Position numbers and translations under genes: made by a program
Shown: piece by piece, positions 36,664 through 47,129 of the stretch
Layout: the number at the start of each line of letters is the position of its first letter
Position numbering within the stretch: the first letter of the stretch is position 1
Assembly: GCF_904849725.1 (NCBI RefSeq)
Contig: NC_058518.1
Coordinates: forward strand, 213,602,741 to 213,666,740
DNA: 64,000 nucleotides
Direction of reading: 5' to 3'
Origin: Hordeum vulgare subsp. vulgare
Lineage: Eukaryota; Streptophyta; Magnoliopsida; Poales; Poaceae
The notes under the pieces: generated by a model
What the model was told of the DNA's origin: nothing
Database searches by the model: none
The model's input: the letters and a program-made list of their open reading frames with translations, nothing else

Positions 36664-37419
36664 TGTCACGCCCAAGATGCAACCCTATCCTCAATTTGGC
36701 ACGAGGGCCTCGTCAGGGATAGAAGCGCATCTCGTCGTGTCGCAAGAATGGGTATCGTTACAAGTACATGTACTGAAAAGAAGAGATATATAGAATTGGC
36801 TTACACTCGCCACAAGCTACATCAGAATCACATCAGTACATTACATATTCATCAAGAGTAAGAGCATGGTCCGACTACGGACGAAAACAAACGACAAAAG
36901 AAGAACGACGTCCATCCTTGCTATCCCAGGCTGCCGGCCTGGAACCCATCCTAGATCGATGAAGAAGGAGAAGAAGAAGCAACTCCAAATGAACAAACAA
37001 CATGCTCGCGTCAAGTAACCTTTACCTGTACCTGCAACTGGTGTTGTAGTAATCTGTGAGCCACAGGGGACTCAGCAATCTCATTTCCAAAGGTATCAAG
37101 ACTAGCAAAGCTTAATGGGTGAGGCATGGTTAAGTGGTGAGGTTGCAGCAGCGGCTAAGCATATATTTGGTGGCTAAACTTACGAGTACAAGAAATAAGA
37201 GGGGAAGATCTACGGATAACGGACGTGAACTACTGATGATCAAATGAATGATCCTGAACACCTACCTACGTCAGACATAACCCCACCGTGTCCTCGATCG
37301 GAGAAGGAAATCACGAAAGAGACAGTCACGGTTACGCACACAGTTGGCATATTTTAATTAAGTTAACTTCAAGTTATCTAGAACCAGTGTTAAACAAAGT
37401 TTCCACGTTGCCACATAAC

Positions 37420-37481
37420 CGCGGGCACGGCTTTCCGAAAAGATTTAACCCTGCAGGGGTGCTCCAACTAGTCCATGACAA
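37420..37481. repeat. Block conserved among long LTRs (copy 3)
   Basis: CCGCGGGCACGGCTTTCCGA followed by AAAGAT and CCCTGCAGGGGTGCTCCAA. Aligns with 19264 and 13157. Confidence 0.7.
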
Positions 37482-38600
37482 ATTACCACAAGCCGCATAG
37501 AAATCCTCAATCACGAAGCTCGCGATCTCGTTGGACTCCCTAGTGGAAAACCTCAACTCTGAGATTACCCAAAGCATCACCGGAATCTCGATGCACAAGA
37601 TATTTCATCAAAGGTAAAACTAATCGAGCAAGGCCGCCCGGCGTGTCGACGATCCCGATAGGAGCCGCGTATCTCGTTCTCAGGACACGACGGATAAGCA
37701 CAGCGTACGGTGGCCTGATAGAAATCTCCCGAGTTGCCCCGGGTTGGCCCCGCAAACGGCTCTAGTTTTGGACCAGCACCAACAACACTGGCCCCCTGTA
37801 TTATGTGAAATTACTCCTCGGGTTCATGACGCCCTATGCTTTCAGTATTAACAAGTTATTATGTTGGGCAAAAGTAGTACCAATGTTGGGCCTTGCCAGA
37901 CCAGCTTTAATCTAAAACGAATTATCAACGGGGTCCCCATAACAACCCTGATCGTGTTAGGAGCGCTCGTTTATGGAACATAACACCGGTAGCCGAAACT
38001 AAGGGGGCAAAGGTGGAACAAAACACCAGGCTAGAAAGGCCGAGCCTTCCACCTTTTACCAAGTATATAGGTGCATTAAATTAAATAGCATTAAATAAGG
38101 TGATATGACAAGGAACACATGTTTTCACATGGAAGCATCTGCACCTGCAACTAGCAACGCTAACAACATGGTAATCAAGCAGTAACATAGCCAATCAGTG
38201 GTTTGCTAGGTCGAACATGTTGAAGGTTATCATGGCATTGTTGAGAGGCTGATATTTAACAAGTGGTAGGTAACGAGACATAACCGATAGAAGCGGTAAA
38301 CTAGCATGGCAATGATAGTAATGGTATCTAGGGAAATGATCATCTTGCCTGAGATCCCGCTTGGAAGAAGAACAACTCGGTGAAGTCAGCGAACCAACGT
38401 AGTCGAACGGGTCCTCACATTCCGACACGTTTGCGGAAATCTATCGAGACGGGCAAACCGGAAACAAACATCAACACAAGTATTCACCACAACAAAAGCA
38501 AGACATGATGCATACCCTAATATGATGCATGATCAGTTCATTGATGCAAGGGGTGGCATGGCAATTCATCTCACGCAAACTCTACACATTAAGTGAAGCT

Positions 38601-38624
38601 CGATATGCAACGGGTTGCATATCG
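38601..38624. repeat. Perfect hairpin in the Sukkula-like LTR (copy 3)
   Basis: CGATATGCAA and its exact reverse complement TTGCATATCG with loop CGGG. Stem and loop lengths equal those at 20660 although the stem sequence differs. Confidence 0.9.
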
Positions 38625-39879
38625 ACGAAACTCCATGTTTAATTATTTAATTCACTTCCGTTAATTATCACGACAATATTACATTGTGGTTATCATGGCA
38701 AGGGTGAAGCGATGATCCTACAAGTCCTAGTCGGTTATCACACGGAGCATAGAACGGAGCTACGGCACGAGAGACATGCAACACAAGATCATATGCCATG
38801 AATGCGTCATGCATGAGAGTTCAACACATCACGACAAGGAGGGAAATAAGCATGGTGTTGCCATGGAGAGCGAGAGGAAACCATGGCGGAAAATCAGAAA
38901 CGATGCCACGGCAACGTTCCGATCCCGATAACTCGAGGAGAAACCGGTGCCAACGTATACGAACGCGTGCGGGAACGGTAAATAAAGATGGGGTGATCCC
39001 GTATCTCGGGTTCCCATGTGTCTAGGGCTCGACGAAAAGGAAGACGACGTGCACGGCAAATAAACGGTGCATACATTCATTCAAATTGTTCAACATATAC
39101 ATTCGTTCATCACTAGCACACGGTACATGACATGTCCCCTCGGTATACCTTTGAAGCATGCATATCGGAGCGGAACGGGTCGTTGAAGGAGATCAACGAT
39201 CGTCGTGGTCGTCGTGGAAGTAGTCGTACACACGCCGGTAGTTGAAGTAGTGGTACACGGTCTCGTCGACGGTAGTCGTACTCTCGGCGTCGACAGACGG
39301 TCTTCGGCGTCGCTAGTCGTTCACGAATCCATAGATGTCCGGGGTCGTCGGGGCGTCGTGGTACTCGCGGCGAACTTGTCGGTTCCATGGAGGGGGGTTG
39401 GTGCACGCGGCGTCGCAAGCGGCAGCAACACGCAAGCAAGCAAAACAAAGCAACATCAACAACACTAGCTATAGCAGCAACATCTATAGCACAAGCAGCA
39501 TCTAAGCATCTAGCCTAGCATGCCCGACAATAGCATCTCGTGGCAACAACAGCTAACAACTACAGCGGCTAAGCAACTATAAAAGGCACGACAACGCAAC
39601 ACATGCAGGCATCGCGTGCAGGTAAGCACACAACACAACCTCGCAACGGGCAACCACTACGTAAGCAACTATCGGCAGAGAGCAACCTCTACTAACTAGC
39701 AGCATATGAGCATCTATAAACAGCAACAACAAGCAGCAAGAGCAACAGCAAAAGCAACGGCAACGAACATGCACGCAGTGGCAGCAGCCTGGCAGTCAAC
39801 AGCTTCGGCACAAGAAGCAGCTACACCCGACAACAAGCAGCGGCCACAGCAAACACCAGCAAAAGGCAGCAGAATCTTC

Positions 39880-40450
39880 ATGGCGGCACGACAGCGGGGA
39901 ACCGGCGCAGGAGACGGCGGCCATGCGAGCTCGGGCTCCGGTAGGGCGAGGCCAAGGCGGCGCAGCCGGCAGGAGGCTGAGGGCGACGGCGTGCTTGGCA
40001 TGGGGTCGCGGGCTCCCAGCAACAAACAACAGCAACAACGTGGGGCGAGGCCGGCTCGATCCCGAGCTGGGGACAGCCACGGCAGACGGCGCGGGCAGGG
40101 CACCAGGAACGCGGAGGCCGCGGCACAGCGGGGCAGAAGTAGGCGAGCTTGTCGCTGCTGAGGCCGGCCGACGGACGCGGGGAACGGCGTGCCGAGGCCG
40201 CGCGGCGGCGACCGAAGGCGAGGGGAGGCGGCGAACAGGCGGAGGGCCACGAGGAGGCGCGGCGAGGAGGGGCCGACGGCAGGGGCTCGGGGCTAGGGCG
40301 GCGCTGGGGGAAGGGGACGCTGGCGGCGGGCAGGAGACTGCGCGAGGGGGAAAGAGATGGGGAGGAGACGAGGGAGGAAGGAGGCGCTACGGCGCTGGGA
40401 GACGGGTGACACGGAGACGCTGCGGGATGGGCTGGCTAGGGTTGGGGGGT
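39880..40450 (-). promoter_or_regulatory. GC-rich promoter-like block of the Sukkula-like LTR
   Basis: Extremely GC-rich, with overlapping open frames in all phases that are compositional artefacts. In the minus orientation it follows an AT-rich leader and precedes the hairpin, the same order as in the other long LTRs, and likely contains U3/R. Confidence 0.4.
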
Positions 40451-41207
40451 TGCTGGCCTTGGGCCGGCTTCCCTCCCCCTATTTGGGTTTTTTTTAATCC
40501 TTTTTTTTAAACAGAAATGTTTAAATAAGGAAAGGCTTTTAACAAAATAAAAAAAATGTTTCACTCCTTTGAAAATTATACTCCAACTCTAAAATAGCTT
40601 GGGCATTTTTAAACAAATAAAATGAAACCCTTTTAAGAATTAAAATAAAACCCTTTTTAAAGAATTTAAAAACAATTCAAGACCCTTTTTAAAGAATTAA
40701 ATAAAACTCTTTATTTAAAGAATAAATAAAGCCTTTTAAAAGAGAAAATAAAATGGGAGGGTTTTAAAATAAAACAAACAGAGAGTTAAAATAAAACCTA
40801 AGGGTTGCCCCTACATTTAATAAAAGGACTTTTATTGAAAAGAGACTTTTATTGAAAAGAAGAAGACGCAACCTTTTAAATAGGGGTTTTAAACGATGAC
40901 TTTGGCAAAACCACAAAAACGAAATGAGAGAGGAGAGAAGGGGAGAAGGTTTAGGTCGGCGGTGCAACGGGGTTTAGCGGTGGCTCTCACGCTCCCTCTC
41001 TCATCACTCCAACAAAACAACGTCAGTCACGAAGCACTAACGCCTAACAACACGGAGCAACAAGCAACACCGACAAAACACCGATGACATGATGCCATGC
41101 ATGATGCGATGATGCAACTACATGACGATGCAAGGAGTAAAACTAAACACACGACGAAAGCGGAAAAGAAGGGAGAATCTTCTGGGCGTCGGTCTCGGGC
41201 TGTCACA

Positions 41208-42589
41208 AACGTGCAGATCACATTCTTGTAGCAAGAGAACCCATCTGATAAGTCTAGGTTTAGCGTCCTTCTTCTCCATGAAGTACTTAATAGCAGCATG
41301 ATCAGTGTGAATAGTGACTTTGGAATCAACTATGTAAGACCTGAACTTTTCACATGCAAACACGACTGCTAAAAATTCGTTCTCCATAGTAGCATAGTTT
41401 CTCTGGGCACTGTCTAGAGTTTTACTAGCGTAGTGAATAACATTCAACTTCTTACCAACTCTTTGTCCTAGAACAACACCAACAGCATAATCACTAGCAT
41501 CACACATGATCTCAAAAGGCAAGTTCCAATCAGGTGGTTGAACCATAGGTGCAGTTATCAAAGCCCTCTTAAGTATTTCGAAGGCTTCCTCACAATCATC
41601 GTCAAAAACAAAATGAATATCCTTTTGCAAGAGATTGGTAAGAGGCCTAGAAATCTTAGAGAAGTCTTTAATTAACCTTCTATAGAAACCAGCATGACCA
41701 AGGAAACTTCTTATTCGTTCGATATCTGTGGGGTATGGCATTTTCTCGATTGCATGAACCTTAGCCTTATCGACTTCAATACCTCTTTCAGAAAATTTAT
41801 GTCCTAAGACGATGCCTTCATTAACGATAAAGTGGCACTTCTCCCAATTCAAGACAAGGTTGGTGTCTTTACATCTCTGTAAGACTCGATCAAGGTTGCT
41901 GAGGCAATCATCAAAGGAAGACCCATAAACGGAGAAGTCATCCATGAAAACCTCGACAATCTTTTCACAAAAGTCACAGAATATAGCCATCATACATCTT
42001 TCAAAGGTGGTAGGTGCATTACATAAGCCAAAAGGCATACGTCTATAAGCAAAGGTACCGAAAGGGCAGGTGAAAGTGGTTTTCTCCTGATCAGATTGTG
42101 CAACTAGTATTTGGGAGAAACCAGAATAACCGTCTAGAAGCAGAAGTGTGTGTGTTTGGAGAACCTTTCTAGCGTTTGGTCGATAAAAGGCAGAGGGTAA
42201 TGATCTTTCCTAGTCGCCTTATTCAACTTCCTAAAATCAATCACCATCCTATAGCCAGTAATAATCCTCTGTGGGATCAACTCATCGTTATCATTAGGGA
42301 CAACGGTAATGCCTCCCTTCTTAGGAACGCAATGCACCGGACTCACCCAATCGCTGTGAGCAACATGATAGATAATACCCGCTTCCAGGAGCTTTAGTAT
42401 TTCTTTTCTCACTACTTCTTTCATTTTAGGATTCAATCTCCTTTGATGATCAACAACTGGTTTGAATTCAGGATCAGTTCTGATCGTGTGCTGGCATAGA
42501 GTGGGGCTAATGCCCTTAAGATCATCAAGAGTATATCCTATAGCAGCACGGTGCTTCCTTAGAGTTTTTAGTAACTTCTTTTCTTCATG
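41208..42589 (-). pseudogene. Gypsy reverse transcriptase and RNase H (Fatima-like)
   Basis: Minus strand. RT starts after the TAG at 42590-42592 and is open to about 42134. A one-base deletion there shifts the frame; the rest continues from near 42115 to 41208. The RT palm has [20 protein letters not shown], then MPFGLCNAP and the catalytic FMDD ([12 protein letters not shown]). RNase H follows with [25 protein letters not shown] and [11 protein letters not shown] carrying its Asp-Glu-Asp residues. It copies the element RNA to cDNA. The frame is cut at 41208 by the solo LTR and resumes at 36663. Confidence 0.92.
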
Positions 42590-42814
42590 CTACGAGAGGC
42601 TAGCACTAATAATGACAGGATATATCTCATTTTCATCAAGATAAGCATACTTAAGAGTATCAGGCAACTGTTTAAGCTCGAACACAGGATCACCCTTTGG
42701 TGGGGGTGGATCCCCAAGCAGTTCAACAGGCACATTATTCTTAAGGATAGGATATTGTTCTAAGACAACTCTATCTATCTCATCCCTTTCATCCATATGC
42801 ATATCATTTTCATG
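42590..42814 (-). pseudogene. Protease-RT linker of the Fatima-like polyprotein
   Basis: Same frame as the gag-protease part, separated from it by a TAG at 42815-42817 and ended by a TAG at 42590-42592. It encodes an acidic, Pro-rich linker (ELLGDPPPPKGDP) without a catalytic motif. Both stops fall in otherwise continuous frame, so they are late point mutations. Confidence 0.8.
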
Positions 42815-44479
42815 CTAAAGCAAATATTGCTCTAATGGATCAGTAGGGGGCACGACAATAGAAGCTAGGGCAATAGTTTCATCCCTACTAGGCAACTCCT
42901 TTTCATGAGCTTGTTTACCAAACTTAGAGAAATTGAACTCATGTGACACACCTTCAAAGCCAACAGTGACAGTTTGCTTCTCACAATCAATATGAGCATT
43001 GACAGTATTGAGGAAGGGTCTGCCAAATATGATGGGACAAAAGCTATCTTGTGCGATAGCAAGAACAAGGAAATCAGCAGGATACTTCGTTTTACCACAC
43101 AAGACTTCAACATCCCTAACAATTCCCACAGGGCAGATAGTATCTCTATTGGCAAGCTGAATAGTGACATCTATAGATTCTATCTCAACAGGTGCAATCT
43201 CATCTTTGACTTCATCGTATAAGGATTGAGGTATTGCACTAACACTAGCACCCAAGTCACATAAACCATCATAACAATGATCTCCTATCTTAACATAAAC
43301 CACAAGCATGCCAACAACAGGCCTATGTTTGTCTCTAACGTGAGGCTTAGCAATTCTAGCAGCATCTTCACAAAAGTGAATATTATGTCCCTTAACTTCT
43401 TCAAACAGAAGATCTTTGATAATAGCAATGCTAGGTTCAACTATAATTTTCTCAGGGGGTGTAGGTGTTCTAATATAGCCTATACGTATGACAGTTGAAG
43501 CTTTAGAATGATCCTTTATCCTAACAGGGAAAGGTGGTTTCTCAATGTAAGCACTGGGAACCACATGATCATTATAGGCAATAACTTTCTCTTCAACTGG
43601 AGTGGGTTTGACTACATTGACTTCTAACGGAGGATGATATTTAAACCACTTCTCTTTGGGGAGATCAATATGAGCAACAAAAGATTCACACAAAGAAGCT
43701 ACTATCTCAGAGTCAAGTCCATACTTAGCGCTAAAGTCACAAAAAGTATTTGTCTCAACAAAGGATTTAATGCAATCAAACGTGAAATTCATACCTGACT
43801 CCATGCCTTCTTCAAGGTCCCAATCTTCAGAGTTTTGTTTAATTCTCTCCAATAAATTCCATTTGAAGTCAATATCTCTCTTCATAAAAGAACCGATACA
43901 AGAAGTGTCAAGCATGGCGCGATCATCATGAGAAAGCCGAGCATAGAAGTTCTGAATGATAATTTCTCTCGAGAGCTCATGATTAGGGCATGAATATAGC
44001 ATTGATTTATGCCTGCCCCAAGCTTGAGCGATGTTTTCTCTGTCACGAGGCCAAAAATTATAAATATAATTCCGATCACGATGTACTAAATGCATAGGAT
44101 AAAACTTTTGATGAAATTCCAATTTCAACCGATTGTAGTCCCATGATCCAGTATCGTCACATAGACTATACCATGTCAACGCCTTATCCTTCAACAATAA
44201 AGGAAAGACCTTCTTCTTGACCTCATCCTCGGGCACACCTGCTAGCTTAAATGAACCACAAACCTCATCTACATAGATTAGATGCAAGTCTGGATGTGAT
44301 GTTCCATCTCCTGTAAAAGGATTAGCCAGCAGTTTCTCAAGCATACCCGAAGGAAATTCAAAGAAAATATTTTCAGTAGGTGCAGCAGATTGAGGAGCAA
44401 CTCTTTGTGCTTCCGTTCGAGGTGAAGATACCCCGAACAAGCCCCTCAAAGGATTAGTATCCATATTGACAAGTGACAA
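42815..44479 (-). pseudogene. Gypsy gag and aspartic protease (Fatima-like)
   Basis: 554 codons open. The start could be the Met at 44479 or the Met five codons later (MDTNPLRGLFG), about 100 bp inside the LTR. Residues 60-210 form the retrotransposon gag domain (FPLLLKDKALTWY, FYARLSHDDRAML). The protease lies at about residues 395-500 with CDLGASVSAIPQSL as catalytic loop and CPIIFGRPFLNTVNAHID as its second motif. No CCHC knuckle is visible. A TAG at 42815 cuts it from RT in the same frame. This is the best-preserved long frame in the window. Confidence 0.92.
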
Positions 44480-44542
44480 GAAATTTCAGCACACTATATG
44501 AATGTTTCCTTACCAAGTTCCACTTACCATAGGCGCTTCACT

Positions 44543-44559
44543 CCCCGGCAACGGCGCCA
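44543..44559 (-). promoter_or_regulatory. Primer-binding-site motif of the Fatima-like element
   Basis: Minus strand TGGCGCCGTTGCCGGGG, 11 bases inside the 5' LTR end. Diverged copies sit at the same place in the Sabrina-like element and the 27799-51532 element. The matching tRNA was not determined. Confidence 0.65.
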
Positions 44560-44570
44560 GAAAAGAGTCC

Positions 44571-46074
44571 TGATGACCCACAAGTATAGGCGATCAATCA
44601 TAGTCCTTTCGATAAGTAAGAGTGTCGAACCCAACGAGAAGCAGAAGGATCTCACAAGTGGTTTTCAGCAAGGAAAAATCTGCAAGCACTGAAATTGTCG
44701 GTAACAAGTGATTGTGTGGTGAGATGATTCGTAGCAAGCAACAAGTAAAAAAAGTAGCAACGGTGCAGAAAAGTGGCCCAATCCCTTTTGTAGCAAGGGA
44801 CAAGCCTGAACAAAGTCTTATAAGAGGAAAAACGCTCCCAAGGACACACGGGAATTTCTGTCATGCTAGTTTCATCATGTTCATATGATTCGCTTTCGTT
44901 ACTTTGATAGTTTGATATGTGTGTGGGTACTGCCCTTACTTGGACAAGCATCCCACTTATGATTAACCCCTCTCGCAAGCATCTGCAACTACGAAAGAAG
45001 AATTAAGACAAAGTCTAACCATAGCATTAAACTAATGGATCCAAATCAGCCCCTTACGAAGCAACGCATAAACTAGGGTTTAAGCTTCTGTCACTGTAGT
45101 AACCCATTATCTACTTACTACTTCCCAATGCCTTCCTCTAGGCCCAAATAATGGTAAGTGTTATGTAGTCGACGTTCACATAACACCAGTAGAGGAAAAA
45201 CAACATACAACATATCAAAATCCGAACGAATACCAAATTCACATGACTATTATTAGCATGACTTATGCCATGTCCTCAGGAACAAAAGTAACTACTCACA
45301 AAGCATAATCATAATCATGATCAGAGGTGTAATGAGTAGCATCAAGGATCTGAACATAAACTCTTCCACCAAGTAATCCAACTAGCATCAACTACAAAGA
45401 GTAATCAACTCTACTAGCAACCTTACAAGTACCAATCGGAGTCGCGAGACGGAGATTGGTTACAAGAGATGAACTAGGGTTTGGAGATGAGATGGTGCTA
45501 ATGAAGATGTTGATGGTGACGAGTCCCCTCCGATGAGAGGATTGTTGGTGATGAGATGGTGATGATTTCCCCCTCCGGGAGGGAAGTTTCCCCGGCAGGA
45601 TCATCCTCCCGGAGCTCCAGATTGGTTCTACTCAAGTTCCGCCTCGTGGCGGCGGCGAAACCACGAAAAATCTCCCTTCTGTTTTTTTCCTGGACGAAAC
45701 CCTCCATATAGCAAAAGAGGGGGCCAATGGGCTGCCCACAAGCCCCATGGCGCGGCCTAGGGGGGGGGGGGTGGCCGCGCCGTGCAGGCTTGTGGGCACC
45801 CCCTGGTGCCCCTCCGGCACTTCTTCGGCCCAATATTTTTATAAATTGGGAAAAAAATCTCCGTTTATTTTCATGGCGTTTGGAGTTGCGCAGAATAGGT
45901 ATCTCAACTTTGCTCCACTTTCAGGCCAGAATTCCAGTTGCCGGTATTCTCCCTCTTCATGTAAACCTTACAAAATAAGAGAGAAAAGGCATAATAATAG
46001 TACCGTGAAGTGAAATAACAGCAAAAGAAGCGATAAATATCAACATGAAAACATGATGCAAAATGGACGTATCA
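44571..46074 (-). repeat. 5' LTR of the Fatima-like element
   Basis: 1504 bp. Contains a G12 run at 45760-45771 in the U3 part, and GGGCTTGTGGGC-type GC-rich sequence as in the 3' LTR. The GTGGC duplication follows at 46075. Confidence 0.92.
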
Positions 46075-46414
46075 GTGGCTCGGGCACGGGCACATGTAGT
46101 TGGGATAGGCCCCAATATGCGTAGATGTCCGAGGGCATAATAATGTACCTGCATGCATGAAGATTGAACAAAGAAGGAGCAGGCAAAGTAATAGTCTCAC
46201 GAGTACCCTGACTAAATACCAGGTTATAAATCATCCTTCTATTTATATCTCTATGAAGAAAGTCATGGCGAACCATGCTATTGTAATCTAGATATCTCTC
46301 GGGAAGAAGAACCTCTTCTTCCTCTTCATCTTTTCCCTTTTCTATCTCTGAAAATTTCTGATTTTTTAGTGACTCTAAGGAGAAGTGAATAAGGCTCAAC
46401 AAAACTCGTAGCAA
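46075..46414 (-). pseudogene. Accessory ORF of the 27799-51532 element, N-terminal part
   Basis: A minus-strand frame open from at least 46414 and cut at 46075 by the Fatima-like element; it continues in frame at 31466-31376. It includes an acidic Lys/Glu tract (KGKDEEEEEV) followed by an aromatic, basic region (LPERYLDYNSMVRHDF). I do not recognise the domain. It lies downstream of protease and of a U3-like segment. The true start is unclear: the first Met at 46414 gives a hydrophobic lead, while a splice acceptor-like TTTTCAG lies further in. Confidence 0.45.
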
Positions 46415-46679
46415 CTACTCCCACAAGTGCCTAGAGGCCATATAACGCATCAAAACTACTTGGGACCAACTGGAATCAGCATGCAAAGCTCAAGAACATG
46501 GTCACCAAGGTAGAAAAAATACGCGGAGTATAAGGCACTAGAGCAAAAACTAATTGGACCAATGCAGGAGTCACTTACCAAGGAGTAATTTCCCCAAAAC
46601 AGTTCAGAGAATGGTGATTTGAGCAAATAGATTGAAAATCCCAGCAAGAGGAGCAAGAACACGGGTTTGAGCTGCAAAA

Positions 46680-46930
46680 CAATTTTTTCTGGACATAGGA
46701 GAACCAGATGAGAGCAAGAATGAGTGGTGGGGGTGCCTGTGGGCCCCACAAGCCTGGGTGGCGCGGCCAGAGGGGTGCCCGCGCCCCTAGGGCTTGTGGC
46801 CCACTGGTGTGGCCCCCAAACAAGCTCTTTGTCTCAAAAAAATTCAAAAATTCTAGAAAAAATCATACTTGATTTTCAGGACGTTCGGAGAACTTTTATT
46901 TTCGGGGTACTTTTCTACCGGACGCTAAAA
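46680..46930 (-). promoter_or_regulatory. Internal U3-like segment upstream of the accessory ORF
   Basis: Plus reading GTGGGCCCCACAAGCC, GGCGCGGCC and GGGCTTGTGGCCCAC in the same order as in the element's own LTR (51237-51300), followed on the outer side by GAGAACTTTTATTT as in the LTR (51383). On the minus strand CCTATGTCCAGAAAAAAT follows, a weak TATA region. It is a second, diverged copy of U3 inside the element. Confidence 0.5.
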
Positions 46931-47129
46931 CAGAAAACAGGGAAAACTAAACTATATCTATCATTTTCCTGCTAAGCAATCGAAGGTGAAAGCTTGGAAC
47001 AGAGGTTTGTGACTCCTCGATTCATCCATCTCATGGTCATCGAAAGAAATCCGTTAGTGAGGTTGATCAAGTCTCTTTGACAAACTTTTTCAAATCGCAA
47101 AAAGAGAACAGAGAATTCTTGAATAGTCA

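Larger units (their letters stand above)
36664..41207 (-). mobile_element. Solo Sukkula-like LTR
   Basis: 4544 bp with ends TGTCACGCCCAAGATGC and CGGGCTGTCACA (plus reading) and a perfect AACGT duplication (36659-36663 and 41208-41212) inside the pol gene. The minus-strand end, GCATCTTGGGCGTGACA, is what I remember for Sukkula, a large retrotransposon derivative with LTRs of nearly 5 kb; the name is from memory. No second LTR or internal region is present, so it is a solo LTR left by recombination. It holds the conserved block, the hairpin and a GC-rich block (39880-40450). Confidence 0.88.
31467..46074 (-). mobile_element. Complete Fatima-like Gypsy retrotransposon
   Basis: Two 1.5-kb LTRs, perfect GTGGC duplication (31462-31466 and 46075-46079), PBS, PPT and a full gag-protease-RT-RNase H-integrase series on the minus strand, followed by an extra ORF. 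LTRs start TGATACGTCCATTTTGCATC, which I recognise as Fatima. It sits inside the accessory ORF of the 27799-51532 element and is itself split by the LTR at 36664-41207. Coding damage is light: two stops and two frameshifts plus the insertion. By eye about 11 mismatches in the first 215 bp of the LTRs. Confidence 0.9.

Noticed and set aside
39706..40510. Several overlapping long open frames on both strands
   Set aside because: All lie in one GC-rich LTR block, overlap in several phases and are Ala/Gly/Arg-rich: compositional artefacts.
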